Positions 16,224 through 25,021 are shown, numbered from the stretch's first letter. The stretch is DNA of 39,562 nt from an uncultured Christensenellaceae bacterium (GCA_910587805.1 CAJUNM010000003.1:47184-86745); one strand, 5' to 3'. Notes: a model not told the origin generated them from the letters alone. Numbers and translations are program-made.

Positions 16224-19200
16224 ATGATAAAGAGAATATATACCGAAAGGGCATCGAGCAATATCGGACTCGAGCGCGAAATATACGAAAACCTCGGCAT
16301 AGAGGTAAAAGCGCGAGCGTTTATACGTTACGACGTGGAGGGCTTGTCGGACGCCGACTTTGAAAAAGCGGCACCCGTGGTGTTTTCCACGCCCGCGACC
16401 GATACGGTATACCGCGAAACGTTGCCCGCGCTGTCGAGCGACGACAAGGTGTTCGGCATAGAGTATCTGCCGGGGCAGTTCGATCAACGCGCCGATTCGG
16501 CGGCGCAGTGCGTTCAGCTCCTCACTCAGAGTGCGCGTCCCACTGTGCGTTGCGCGACGGTGTACGCCATGCAGTGCTCGGACAAGGCGCTCGACGCGGT
16601 AAAGGGGTATTTGGTAAACCCCGTCGAGAGCAGACTGTGCTCGCTCGAAAAGCCGAGTTCGCTCGAGCAAAAAGTGGCTAAACCCGAACCGGCGCGGCTC
16701 GTCGAAGGCTTTACGCAAAAACCTTACGTCGCGCTTTACGCGTTCTATAAAGAGCAAGGTTTTGCGATGAGCATGGACGATCTCGTCTTTGTTCAGTCGT
16801 ACTTCCGCGGCGCGCGTCGCGAGCCGACGTATACCGAGCTTAAGGTGATAGACACATATTGGTCGGACCATTGCAGGCACACCACGTTCTTGACCGCGCT
16901 CAAGACCAAGATCAAATCGGACAATCCGCATATCGCGCAGGCGTATGCCGATTATACGGATATGTTCAACGCCACGTACCAAGGCAGAGCGGATAAATAC
17001 CCGTCGCTCATGGACGTTGCGACCATCGGCGCGAAAGTGCTCAAAAAACAAGGCTACGTGAGCGCGCAGGACGTTTCGCCGGAGATCAACGCATGCACTA
17101 TAAAGCACGACGTTATCATGCGCGACGGAACGAGCGAGCCGTGGTACATACTGTATAAGAACGAAACGCACAACCACCCGACGGAGATAGAACCGTTCGG
17201 CGGCGCGGCTACATGCTTGGGCGGCGCTATCCGCGATCCGCTGTCTGGCAGGGCGTACGTGTATCAAGCGATGCGCGTAACGGGCGCGGCGGATATAAAC
17301 GCGCCGTTCGATAAAACCATAGACGGCAAGCTTCCTCAGCGCGTTATAAGCAAGCGCGCGGCGAAGGGCTACAGCTCGTACGGCAACCAGATAGGACTTG
17401 CTACGGGCGAAGTAAAGGAATACTATCACGACGGCTACGTAGCCAAGCGTTTGGAAACGGGCTTCGTAGTCGGCGCGGTCAAAGCGGAAAACGTCGTGCG
17501 CGAAGAACCGGCGGCGGGCGACGCGGTGTTGCTGTTGGGCGGAGAAACGGGCAGAGACGGTTGCGGCGGCGCGACCGGCTCGAGCAAAGCTCACGACCTT
17601 CATTCGATAGAAACGTGCGGCGCGGAAGTGCAAAAGGGCAACGCGCCGATAGAGCGCATGCTGCAGCGGCTCATGCGCAACGGCGAGTTCACAAAACTCG
17701 TAAAACGCTGTAACGATTTCGGCGCGGGCGGTGTGTCCGTAGCTGTCGGCGAGCTTGCGCCGGGGCTTGATATAGATCTTTCGGCAGTGCCAAAAAAATA
17801 CGCGGGACTTTCCGCTACCGAACTTGCAATATCCGAAAGTCAGGAACGCATGGCAATAGTGGTGGCGGCGAGCGACGTGGACAGAGTAAAAGAACTTTGC
17901 GCGGACGAAAATCTCGAGGCTACGCGTATAGCTACCGTGACGGATACTGCGCGCATGCGCATGTTCCTCGACGGAAACATGATCGTCGATCTCGAGCGCA
18001 AGTTCCTCGACAGCAACGGCGTGCGTCAGGAAGCGACCGCGCTGATCAAGGACGATAAGATAACGCGGTTCGGCAGTTTGTCGTCTAAGCGCGCCGCTAT
18101 GTATAAAAAAGGCGATTATCAAGGACTGCTCGCCGATATTCTTTCCGATTACAACGTGTGTTCGCAAAAGGGCTTGTCCGAAATGTTCGACTCCACAGTC
18201 GGCGCGAACTCGGTATTCATGCCGTTCGGCGGCAAGAACCAAGCTACTCCGTCTCAGGTCATGGCGGCAAAGCTGCCCGCGGACACCGATATTTGCACGG
18301 TGTGCTCGCACGGATTCAATCCCGCGCTATGCGAACAGTCGCCGTTTGTGGGCGGTATGTATTCTGTCATCGTTGCTGTGGAAAAACTCGCCGCGGCGGG
18401 AGTACGGCCCGAAAATATATATTTGACGATGCAGGAATTTTTCGCGCGCTGTACGGATGCGGAGAAATGGGGCGCGCCCATGTCGGCGTTGCTCGGCGCG
18501 CTCGACGCGCAGATCAATCTCAAAAAAGCGGCTATCGGCGGCAAGGACTCGATGAGCGGAACTTTTGAAAAGATTTCCGTGCCGCCCACGCTCATTTGCT
18601 TTGCGTGCGGCGTGGCGGACAGCGCGTCGGTATGCGACAACGTGTTCAAGACCCACGGCGAGCGCGTATACCGCTACAGGCTCAAACGCGACGAGTTCGG
18701 TTATCCCGACTTTAACAATCTGAACGACTTTTTGGCGCTTTTGGCGGGCGAGATCGGCAGAGGCAACGTGACCGCGGCGTCGGTCGTAGAATGCGGCGGC
18801 GCGGCGGCTACTGTGATAAAATCGTGCTTGGGCAACGGGCTCGGTTTCGCTTTCGCGTCCGCAGACCGCAGTTTGTTCGAGGAGAGCGACGGCGATATAA
18901 TTTTCTCGGCTCGCACGGGCGACGACTTTTTCGGGTACGATCTCGAGTTTGTCGGGCTTACGACCGACAGCGGCAACTTTACCGTCGGCGCAACCGTGTC
19001 GCGCGCGGCGGACGATTCGTTTATCGTGTTCGACGGCAAGGACGTGGACGGCAAGGCGGTCGCTCGCGCGTTTGCGGGCACGTTCGAGTCTGTGTACCCC
19101 ACGACGGCGGAGGCAAAAGGCGAGACCGTGGACGTGAGCTTTACGGAGAAAAACGTTTTGTCGGAACGCGCGCGTTCGGGCAAAAAGAGTAAAACCGTAA

Positions 19201-20000
19201 AAGTGTTCATACCGGTATTCCCCGGCACCAACTGCGAGATAGAAACGGCAAAACGGTTCAAGGAAGCGGGTGCGGAACCCGTGGTGTTTGTCGTCAAAAA
19301 CCGTACCGACGCTCAAGTCGAGGAATCGGCGAAGCAAATGGCAAAGCTCGTAAAATCGTGCAGAATATTGGCTCTGCCGGGCGGATTCTCGGGCGGCGAC
19401 GAGCCGGACGGCAGCGCGAAACTGATCGCGGCGTTTCTGTCGAACCCCAAGATCGCCGAGGCGATAGAGGATATGCTGTATAACCGCGACGGTTTGGCTA
19501 TAGGCATTTGCAACGGATTCCAAGCGTTAGTCAAGCTCGGACTTTTGCCGGGCGGACATATCAAAGCCCCGCAAAAGTCCGACCCCGTGCTCACTTTCAA
19601 CAATATAGGCAGACACGTGTCGACGCTCGTAGACGTGCGCGTTTGTACGTCCAACAGCCCGTGGCTCAAGTACTGCAACGTCGGCGGCGTGTACAGAGTG
19701 CCCGTCTCGCACGGCGAAGGCAAGTTTACGGCGAGCGACGGCGTGATAGAGGATCTGATACGCAACGGGCAGATCGCGACGCAGTATTGCACGCCCGACG
19801 GTCACGCGACCATGACGTCGCCGTTCAATCCCAACGGTTCGGTAATGGCGATCGAGGGTCTTGTAAGCCCCGACGGCAGGATCCTCGGCAAAATGGGGCA
19901 TAGCGAACGCATAGGCGAGTTCATTATGAAAAACGCAACTACGTATGCCGAAACCGATATGCAATTGTTCAGAGCGGGCGTAGAGTACTGCAAGAATTAA
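16224..20000 (+). CDS. purL: PurL, single-chain FGAM synthase (clade II) with glutaminase domain
   Basis: Converts FGAR to FGAM using glutamine and ATP. The 1258 residues combine what Bacillus splits into PurS, PurL and PurQ. Residues 1-200 are the PurS-like and linker region. The synthetase core includes TYWSDHCRHTTF near 211-222, KNETHNHPTEIEPFGGAATCLGGAIRDPLSGR near 311-342 and SESQERMAIVV, with a second half containing GGKDSMSGTF. About 990-1258 form a class I glutaminase: FPGTNCEIETAK, ALPGGFSGGDEPDG, the nucleophile Cys in GICNGFQALVKLGLLPGG, and His in SHGEGKF. Length and N-terminus fit the clostridial/streptococcal clade, which is shorter than proteobacterial PurL. A GAGGAG site precedes the ATG. 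The stop codon runs into an AT-rich repeat. Confidence 0.96.
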   Translation: MIKRIYTERASSNIGLEREIYENLGIEVKARAFIRYDVEGLSDADFEKAAPVVFSTPATDTVYRETLPALSSDDKVFGIEYLPGQFDQRADSAAQCVQLLTQSARPTVRCATVYAMQCSDKALDAVKGYLVNPVESRLCSLEKPSSLEQKVAKPEPARLVEGFTQKPYVALYAFYKEQGFAMSMDDLVFVQSYFRGARREPTYTELKVIDTYWSDHCRHTTFLTALKTKIKSDNPHIAQAYADYTDMFNATYQGRADKYPSLMDVATIGAKVLKKQGYVSAQDVSPEINACTIKHDVIMRDGTSEPWYILYKNETHNHPTEIEPFGGAATCLGGAIRDPLSGRAYVYQAMRVTGAADINAPFDKTIDGKLPQRVISKRAAKGYSSYGNQIGLATGEVKEYYHDGYVAKRLETGFVVGAVKAENVVREEPAAGDAVLLLGGETGRDGCGGATGSSKAHDLHSIETCGAEVQKGNAPIERMLQRLMRNGEFTKLVKRCNDFGAGGVSVAVGELAPGLDIDLSAVPKKYAGLSATELAISESQERMAIVVAASDVDRVKELCADENLEATRIATVTDTARMRMFLDGNMIVDLERKFLDSNGVRQEATALIKDDKITRFGSLSSKRAAMYKKGDYQGLLADILSDYNVCSQKGLSEMFDSTVGANSVFMPFGGKNQATPSQVMAAKLPADTDICTVCSHGFNPALCEQSPFVGGMYSVIVAVEKLAAAGVRPENIYLTMQEFFARCTDAEKWGAPMSALLGALDAQINLKKAAIGGKDSMSGTFEKISVPPTLICFACGVADSASVCDNVFKTHGERVYRYRLKRDEFGYPDFNNLNDFLALLAGEIGRGNVTAASVVECGGAAATVIKSCLGNGLGFAFASADRSLFEESDGDIIFSARTGDDFFGYDLEFVGLTTDSGNFTVGATVSRAADDSFIVFDGKDVDGKAVARAFAGTFESVYPTTAEAKGETVDVSFTEKNVLSERARSGKKSKTVKVFIPVFPGTNCEIETAKRFKEAGAEPVVFVVKNRTDAQVEESAKQMAKLVKSCRILALPGGFSGGDEPDGSAKLIAAFLSNPKIAEAIEDMLYNRDGLAIGICNGFQALVKLGLLPGGHIKAPQKSDPVLTFNNIGRHVSTLVDVRVCTSNSPWLKYCNVGGVYRVPVSHGEGKFTASDGVIEDLIRNGQIATQYCTPDGHATMTSPFNPNGSVMAIEGLVSPDGRILGKMGHSERIGEFIMKNATTYAETDMQLFRAGVEYCKN

Positions 20001-20028
20001 GAATTTAGAATTATGAATTAAGAATTTT
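19993..20028. repeat. AT-rich short tandem-like repeat after purL
   Basis: Repeated units of the type GAATTAAGAATTTAGAATTA run from the purL stop codon to about 20028. They resemble the stretch at 11046-11100. The purL stop lies within the first unit. Confidence 0.45.
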
Positions 20029-20056
20029 CGGTTTAATTTCGTTACGGTTCTTTATG

Positions 20057-20090
20057 GAGTAAGCGTTAGTAATAGCGCTTACTCTTTTTT
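20057..20090 (+). terminator. terminator of the purine operon
   Basis: GAGTAAGCG (20057-20065) pairs perfectly with CGCTTACTC (20076-20084) around a 10-base loop and is followed by six T. It lies 57 bases after the purL stop and is the first strong terminator after 9.7 kb, so it defines the operon end. Confidence 0.9.
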
Positions 20091-20098
20091 ATAAAGTC

Positions 20099-20200
20099 GA
20101 GATTCTTCGGTAAGCAGAAAACGGCTCAGAATGACAAAAGATATTTACAATCGTTCTGCATATTCTCTTTTGTCATTCTGAGGCGAAGCCGAAGAATCTC
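20099..20200. repeat. family A palindromic repeat, complete copy
   Basis: A 102-bp element with inverted ends. GAGATTCTTCGG (20099-20110) is complementary to 20189-20200, and CTCAGAATGACAAAAG (20125-20140) to 20167-20182. The centre (20141-20166) is AT-rich. The core is the same as at 11191-11225, 35888-36045 and 36124-36147. Confidence 0.75.
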
Positions 20201-20213
20201 AACTTAATTTAAG

Positions 20214-20264
20214 CCATCTCCTTTGGAGAGGGTGGGCGCGCAATGCGCGCTCGGGAGAGGTGAT
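20214..20264. repeat. family B repeat
   Basis: TCTCCTTTGGAGAGGGTG followed by a GCGCGC-rich hairpin and GGGAGAGGT. The ends CTCTCC and GGAGAG can pair. It follows family A by about ten bases, the same order and spacing as at 35994-36104. Confidence 0.7.
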
Positions 20265-20281
20265 TTGCATATAGCAGTATT

Positions 20282-20327
20282 AGAAATGTAAAATTCAATC
20301 TTATGATTGCGCTTTACATTTCTTTTT
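20282..20327 (+). terminator. hairpin with T tract overlapping the next promoter
   Basis: AGAAATGTAAA (20282-20292) pairs perfectly with TTTACATTTCT (20313-20323). Inside, CAATC (20296-20300) pairs with GATTG (20305-20309). The stem is followed by TTTTT. It has the form of an intrinsic terminator, but its right arm also contains the -35 box of the downstream gene, so it could instead be, or also be, an operator. Confidence 0.6.
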
Positions 20328-20341
20328 CAATGTAGTATAAT
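20313..20341 (+). promoter_or_regulatory. promoter predicting a leaderless transcript
   Basis: TTTACA (20313-20318), 17 bases, TATAAT (20336-20341). Six bases then separate the -10 box from the ATG at 20348, so the predicted +1 is the A of the start codon. Confidence 0.7.
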
Positions 20342-20347
20342 ACCCGT

Positions 20348-20938
20348 ATGTTCGGAGCGTATCTTGCAACGGTAATAATAACGGCGGCGGCGTCCGTCGC
20401 GGCGACTGCTGCGATAGTTTATCAAGTAGTCAAGCTTGTTATGCGTCAGATCAAGCTGTATCACTCGATAACGCTCGTCGAGCTTAGGACGAACAAGATA
20501 GCGTATTGGATATTCGCGGGCGTTATCGGGTTTTTGATGTTTTATCTTATCATGCAGATGGCGGACGGCGAATCGCCCGGCGTCGTGGCGTTTGCCACGC
20601 TGTTCGGCGCGGATATGCTGCATGCCGACATAGCCTTTGCTTTCGCATTGCTCGTGATGACGGCGAGCGAAGCGCTCGTGATAGGTCTCGCGCTCAGTCG
20701 CAACGCGATAGTCGATAAGGGCGTATATACCAATTTCGCAGTGCTCGATTGGCATCAGGTCAGAGACTATATGATCGACGAGGACAAAGGCATAGTCGTG
20801 CTGTCGTCGGATAAAGATACGTTTTCCACTTTGCGCCGTTTGACAAGTCCGTTCAAGGTAAAAAAGCAGGATGTGGAAAAGATAAAATTTATACTCAATA
20901 AGAACAAAAACAAATTTTCGGATTACGGCGCGGATTGA
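20348..20938 (+). CDS. uncharacterised membrane protein with C-terminal cytosolic domain
   Basis: A 196-residue protein. Hydrophobic segments lie at about residues 4-31, 50-72 and 81-114, the last long enough to be two helices. The first is rich in Ala/Val/Thr. From about 130 on, a soluble domain follows (VLDWHQVRDYMIDEDKGIVVL, then basic KVKKQDVEKIKFILNKNKNK). The tryptophan-containing start and strand-rich pattern of this tail resemble the C-terminal domain of small membrane proteins annotated DUF5673, a resemblance I hold loosely. There is no ribosome binding site; the promoter places the transcript start at the ATG. The next gene begins three bases after its stop, so the two form an operon. 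Confidence 0.65.
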   Translation: MFGAYLATVIITAAASVAATAAIVYQVVKLVMRQIKLYHSITLVELRTNKIAYWIFAGVIGFLMFYLIMQMADGESPGVVAFATLFGADMLHADIAFAFALLVMTASEALVIGLALSRNAIVDKGVYTNFAVLDWHQVRDYMIDEDKGIVVLSSDKDTFSTLRRLTSPFKVKKQDVEKIKFILNKNKNKFSDYGAD

Positions 20939-20941
20939 TAT

Positions 20942-21436
20942 ATGGAAAAAGACATAGAAAAATTACTCGATAATATGGTCGTGCCCGAAATGGAGTACGT
21001 AAAGACCAAAAACGCAGTCGCCGTGCCGGAAGTGCCGGAAGTCGTGCTGCCCAAAACCAAAGCCGAGATGTATCGCGAGGCTAAGGGCAGGCTCGACCAA
21101 AAAACCGTGCCCGCGTCCGTCGCGTACGAACCCAAAAAAAAGCGCGCCGCAAAAAAGCGAAAGGCGGAGCGCAAGCCGGATACCGATCGGAACGCAAGCG
21201 ACGATACGCCCAAATCGGAAACGCTCGAAATGCTCAAAAAGCGCATCGGGAGTTTGCGTAAAATAGTCGAAGAACCTAAATGGGTGGGCAGTGCGGACGA
21301 ACTCGTGCCGTTCGCTTGGCGCAATCCGCTCTGCACCGATATAGAAAAACCGACAAAGCTATACCGTGCAGCCGCGGGCGTGCCGCGCGAGCGTTCGCTG
21401 TTTTTGCCCGTGCCGCATAAGAATAATCAGAACTGA
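20942..21436 (+). CDS. basic hydrophilic protein, function unknown
   Basis: A 164-residue protein, the second gene of a two-gene operon with the membrane protein just upstream, followed by a terminator. No membrane segment or signal peptide is present. The N-terminus is acidic and helical (MEKDIEKLLDNMV), then a Val/Pro-rich part (VAVPEVPEVVLPKTKAEMY). A lysine/arginine-rich stretch (EPKKKRAAKKRKAERK, about residues 61-76) could bind nucleic acid or acidic lipids. The C-terminal third is more ordered, with Trp at two sites. I do not recognise a family. Coupling to a membrane protein suggests a shared process, but no function can be given. Confidence 0.55.
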   Translation: MEKDIEKLLDNMVVPEMEYVKTKNAVAVPEVPEVVLPKTKAEMYREAKGRLDQKTVPASVAYEPKKKRAAKKRKAERKPDTDRNASDDTPKSETLEMLKKRIGSLRKIVEEPKWVGSADELVPFAWRNPLCTDIEKPTKLYRAAAGVPRERSLFLPVPHKNNQN

Positions 21437-21450
21437 AAAGTATCGCATTT

Positions 21451-21480
21451 AAGCGCGGAGCCGTCCGCGCTTTATTTTTC
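21451..21480 (+). terminator. intrinsic terminator
   Basis: AAGCGCGGA (21451-21459) pairs perfectly with TCCGCGCTT (21464-21472) around GCCG, followed by TATTTTT. It is 15 bases after the stop of the preceding gene. Confidence 0.88.
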
Positions 21481-21625
21481 GTGTTTTTTTACGGTTATAG
21501 TTGTATCGCGATCATGATATGATTTATTACGCACAGCCGGCGTGTTCTGTGATGTCTGCGAAAACGATAACATAATGTAATATATTGACTGTTTTTGCGA
21601 AGCGGTCGCGGCGCATACTTTCGCA

Positions 21626-21653
21626 TGCTACAATGAATGTGAATTTAATTCAC
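21626..21653 (+). promoter_or_regulatory. extended -10 promoter with a palindromic operator candidate
   Basis: TGCTACAAT (21626-21634) is an extended -10 box without a good -35. At 21639-21653 lies the perfect palindrome GTGAATTTAATTCAC, centred just after the expected start of transcription and before the CGGAG ribosome site. That is the position expected for a repressor operator. Confidence 0.55.
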
Positions 21654-21664
21654 GGAGTGCGATC

Positions 21665-22984
21665 ATGCGGCTTAGTAAGTGGCAAACTGCGATAATAACG
21701 CTTTTGAACGTAATAATAGCTACGCTCGTTATTGTAATAGCGGTCACGGGCAGGGGAACGGCGAACGGCGGCGCGGACGGAACGCCGTCCGTACCCGACG
21801 CGCCGACGGTAACCGATCCCGAACACGTCAAGCTGCGCGACGCGGCGGCGGGGCTTGTGCCCGAGATCGAGCGCGAAACGCGGCTTATGGGCAGCGGCGA
21901 CGAAACGGCGGTCAACGTGTTTTTTCGCGGCGGCGTTACATACATATTCGGCAACGCCACGGTAGCCGATTACGATTTCGACAGTTACGGCGGATTTTTG
22001 TGCGTGGTGAACGGCGCGGGTACTATTCTGTCGTTTACGTATTACGACGGGCGAATATACGGCGTGTGCGATTACGGCGCGGGATATGTAGTAGCGGCGG
22101 GGCGCAAGCTGTACCGCACCGAATATACGGGCGAAAAGCACGAGTGCGCGGCGTTCGACGGCGACGCGCTCGACGTGTTCTGCGCGGACGGCGGCGATTT
22201 GTCGGCAAAAAACGGAAAGATCGCGCTCGTTACTCAGCCGACGCCCAATTCGCTCAAGCTCACGGAGTATTCTTTTACGGGCGACAAACTCAACTCGGGT
22301 CGGTCTACGTCCATATACAGCGGGTATACCGTTAAATATTTCGATTGTTACGATTTCGGCGGATCGTATGTGATCTCCGCGCGGGTGTACAGCCTGCCGC
22401 GTTACGATTCGCTCGCGTTCTACTCGTTCGCGGCAGGCGGCGACGCAACAGTGCATTACTTCGGCGGCGACGTGTCGCTGTCTACGCCGTACGCCGTAAT
22501 GCCGTTTTCGGCGGGTTACTTCGCGGTCGCGAGCATAAACGGCGTTGCCGCGATACTGTCGGTCGATTATTCGTTTACGAGCTTTCATTCGGTCACGCTC
22601 GGATTCACATGCACTGCGGCGCGGTTGTTATACGCGGATAATAAATATTACGCATGCTACGAGCGCGGCGACGGTGCGGTGTGCTATACCGTCGAACCCG
22701 ATCTTAAACGCGAACAGCTCGATCTCGGCGGCATGAGCGTAGGCTTTGCGACAAAGCTCGGCGTTACCGCGCTTGCGGGCAAATCGAACGACGGCGCGAC
22801 AATACGCTACGGTTCCGACGTGCTCGAGCTGGGAATAAAAGACCCCGTATTTTACGGCATGACCGTGTATGAAGGTAACGTTATAGCGGTGCTGTCGGCT
22901 ATCGGCGGCGACGCATTGAGCGCTCCGAGCGGAAACAGAGACGTTTACGTCGTGACGATAAAGGGCGGCGCTATCGGGTTATAG
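21665..22984 (+). CDS. membrane-anchored extracellular beta-repeat protein, function unknown
   Basis: A 439-residue protein. Residues 8-28 form one hydrophobic segment after a short positive N-terminus (MRLSKWQ), with no lipobox and no clear signal-peptidase site, so it is probably a signal anchor. A Gly/Pro-rich linker (about 29-55) follows. Then about 370 residues are rich in Tyr, Gly, Ser, Asp and Ala in repeated beta-strand pairs (for example VYTIFGNATVADYDFDSYGG-like units, FCADGGDLSAKNGKIALV, YYACYERGDGAVCYTV). This is the look of a beta-propeller or repeated beta-sandwich. Few lysines and several paired cysteines fit an extracellular location. No catalytic motif is seen. The stop overlaps the stop of murG on the other strand by six bases. 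Confidence 0.55.
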   Translation: MRLSKWQTAIITLLNVIIATLVIVIAVTGRGTANGGADGTPSVPDAPTVTDPEHVKLRDAAAGLVPEIERETRLMGSGDETAVNVFFRGGVTYIFGNATVADYDFDSYGGFLCVVNGAGTILSFTYYDGRIYGVCDYGAGYVVAAGRKLYRTEYTGEKHECAAFDGDALDVFCADGGDLSAKNGKIALVTQPTPNSLKLTEYSFTGDKLNSGRSTSIYSGYTVKYFDCYDFGGSYVISARVYSLPRYDSLAFYSFAAGGDATVHYFGGDVSLSTPYAVMPFSAGYFAVASINGVAAILSVDYSFTSFHSVTLGFTCTAARLLYADNKYYACYERGDGAVCYTVEPDLKREQLDLGGMSVGFATKLGVTALAGKSNDGATIRYGSDVLELGIKDPVFYGMTVYEGNVIAVLSAIGGDALSAPSGNRDVYVVTIKGGAIGL

Positions 22985-23995
22985 AACGGAGTCGCGGATA
23001 ATCGAACATATTTTATCCGTGCCGTCAACTCGGAGCTTCGCCATTGCCGCGCTGTAGCGCGAGCGGCTGTTGTACAAATTGATCGTGGCGTCGATCAGGT
23101 TCTTATCGTTCAGCGCGCCCTCGCGCAGCACTTCTATCGCGCCGCGCCGATTGTAATATTCCGCGTTTTGTATCTGATCGCCGCGCGACGCGCGCTCGAG
23201 CGGTATACACACGGCGGGAATATTGAGCGCGATAAGCTCGGCAAGCGAGCCTGCGCCGCCGCGCGTTACGGCAATGTCCGCCGCCGCGTATAGCCCCGGC
23301 ATATCCGAACAGAACTCGATAGGCTTGTATCCGAGCGCGGGCGGGATCGAGTTTTTGTTTTTGCCCGTCACGTGCACGACGTTGAACAACCGCAGCAGCC
23401 GCGGCAATGCGGATGCTACCGCGTCGTTTATCGTCGCCGCGCCGAGCGAACCGCCCATGACGAGCAGAACGGGCTTGCTGTCGGCAAACCCGAGCGCGGT
23501 CTTTTCTCTGCGGTAAAGCCGAGGATCGAGCGCCGCGCCTACGTACGTTCCGCCGAGCGCGCCCGCCGTATCCTCGAATGCAGTCAGTATGTTTGCCTTG
23601 CGGCGTTTCGACACTTTGGTCACTATCCCCGGAGTGAGATCGCTTTCGTGCGCGATCACGGGCGTCTTTTTTGCCGCGAGCACAACGGGCAGCGCGGCGA
23701 ATCCGCCCTTGGAAAATATCAGATCGGGCGCGATCTCGCGCAATACTTTTTTCGCGTCGCCGATACATTTGATCAGCTTTACGGGAATAGCGAGATTTTT
23801 CAATATCGCGTCGCGTCTCAGCTTAACGGTGTCTATACGGTAGAACGGAACGTGCCGCTGCTCGCACAGCGTCTTTTCCATGCCGTCTCCGCCGATGTAT
23901 ACGCAATCGTACTCGCCGCGCAGACGTTCTATTAGCGCGAGGTTGGGCATGACGTGACCCGCCGTGCCGCCGCCGCAAAAAACGATTCTTTTCAT
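22979..23995 (-). CDS. murG: MurG, UDP-GlcNAc:lipid I N-acetylglucosaminyltransferase
   Basis: Adds GlcNAc to lipid I to make lipid II, at the inner face of the membrane. It is 338 residues, close to the usual 350. Motifs are the N-terminal GGGTAGHVMPNLAL (8-21), KGGFAALPVVLAAKK, HESDLTPG, the nucleotide-sugar site MGGSLGAATINDAV, and TRGGAGSLAELIALNIPAVCIPLERASRGDQIQNAEYY, which includes the Q and NA residues that contact UDP-GlcNAc. It lies outside any dcw cell-wall cluster, alone on the minus strand. Its stop (TAA) overlaps the stop of the convergent 21665 gene. AGGA lies only two bases before the ATG, too close for a normal ribosome site, so initiation may be weak or leaderless. Confidence 0.95.
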   Translation of the reverse strand: MKRIVFCGGGTAGHVMPNLALIERLRGEYDCVYIGGDGMEKTLCEQRHVPFYRIDTVKLRRDAILKNLAIPVKLIKCIGDAKKVLREIAPDLIFSKGGFAALPVVLAAKKTPVIAHESDLTPGIVTKVSKRRKANILTAFEDTAGALGGTYVGAALDPRLYRREKTALGFADSKPVLLVMGGSLGAATINDAVASALPRLLRLFNVVHVTGKNKNSIPPALGYKPIEFCSDMPGLYAAADIAVTRGGAGSLAELIALNIPAVCIPLERASRGDQIQNAEYYNRRGAIEVLREGALNDKNLIDATINLYNSRSRYSAAMAKLRVDGTDKICSIIRDSVL

Positions 23996-24041
23996 ATCCT
24001 ATATTATTATGAGCAATAACAAATAAAAGTTCGCGCGACTA

Positions 24042-24070
24042 TTGACAAATTTTATATTTTACTTTATAAT
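24042..24070 (+). promoter_or_regulatory. consensus promoter of the hydrolase gene
   Basis: TTGACA (24042-24047), 17 bases, TATAAT (24065-24070): a perfect consensus, divergent from murG. Confidence 0.85.
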
Positions 24071-24112
24071 ATACGTAAGCGCGTTTTATAAACGGCTGTA
24101 TTCGGAGGGATC

Positions 24113-25021
24113 ATGGAATTTTTGACGATGCGCGACGGCAAAAGCGTTGCGGTGCGGTATTGGGAGGACGTCAAGTCGCCCCGCGCCGCAGTGGTGCTCG
24201 TTCACGGAATGTGCGAATATATAAGTCGCTACGACGACTTTTGCAAATATCTCAACTCCAACGGGTTCTACGTCATCGGCATGGACAATCGGTCTTTCGG
24301 CGACACCGATCCCGACAGGCTCGGCAGCGGTTACCCCGGCATGTTCGAGGATACTGTGGACGACATAAAAACGGAAGTCGACACTGCCAAGGCGCGCTGG
24401 AACACCGACAAGGCGTTCGTTATAGGTCATAGCTACGGCTCGCTGCTCACGCAGCGGTTTATAGAAAAGTACCACCGCGACGTGCTCGGCGCGATACTTT
24501 GCGGTTCTACGCTCCAGAGCGGATTCATACTCAAGCTCGGCAGCGCCATTGCCGACGGAAAGTACAAAAAGAACCCCGACGAGATAGGCGAGATATTCGC
24601 CAAGCTCACTTTCAAGAGCTACGACAAAAAGATCAAGGACGGCGAAAACGGCTGGATCAACCGCGACAAAGCGGCTGTCGCCGTATATAACGCCGACCCG
24701 CGCTGCAACTTTATGTGCAAGGTCGGATTTTATAAATCGATGTTCGACGGGCTTAAACTTACAAATAAGGAACGCGGATGCGTGCCGGGGAACTTCAGAT
24801 TGATGATAGCGTCCGGCACGAACGACGGCGTCGGCGGCTACGGCAAGCTCATCAAAAAACTCGTTAAGGAATACGAGAAAAAGTGCGGGCTTTCTCCGCG
24901 CGTAAAAATGTACGAAGGCGGACGCCACGAAATACTCAACGAGATAAACAAGGGCGAAGTGTACGAGGACTTTGCGGCTTTCCTCGACGATTGCCTCGAC
25001 GCGGCGGAAAGCAAGAATTGA
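24113..25021 (+). CDS. alpha/beta hydrolase of the monoacylglycerol lipase/lysophospholipase type
   Basis: A 302-residue serine hydrolase of the Hydrolase_4 group. It has HGMCEYISRYDDF at about residues 31-43 (oxyanion region), the nucleophile elbow GHSYGS with Ser107, a cap region of about 130-215, Asp in ASGTNDGVGGYGK near 227-239 as the acid, and His in GGRHEILNE near 268 completing the triad. Members act on monoacylglycerol or lysophospholipid esters. The substrate here is not determined. No signal peptide is visible, so it is cytosolic. It has a perfect consensus promoter and a GGAGGG ribosome site, and is followed by another gene 36 bases on, probably cotranscribed. Confidence 0.85.
   Translation: MEFLTMRDGKSVAVRYWEDVKSPRAAVVLVHGMCEYISRYDDFCKYLNSNGFYVIGMDNRSFGDTDPDRLGSGYPGMFEDTVDDIKTEVDTAKARWNTDKAFVIGHSYGSLLTQRFIEKYHRDVLGAILCGSTLQSGFILKLGSAIADGKYKKNPDEIGEIFAKLTFKSYDKKIKDGENGWINRDKAAVAVYNADPRCNFMCKVGFYKSMFDGLKLTNKERGCVPGNFRLMIASGTNDGVGGYGKLIKKLVKEYEKKCGLSPRVKMYEGGRHEILNEINKGEVYEDFAAFLDDCLDAAESKN

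Noticed and set aside
16197..18311. Long open frame on the minus strand opposite purL (about 700 codons)
   Set aside because: It is a shadow of the purL frame. Its translation is arginine/histidine/valine rich with no domain and no ribosome site.
20000..20350. CRISPR array suggested by clustered repeats
   Set aside because: Repeats are inverted, of two unrelated types, with no regular direct repeat and spacer pattern; no cas genes in the window.
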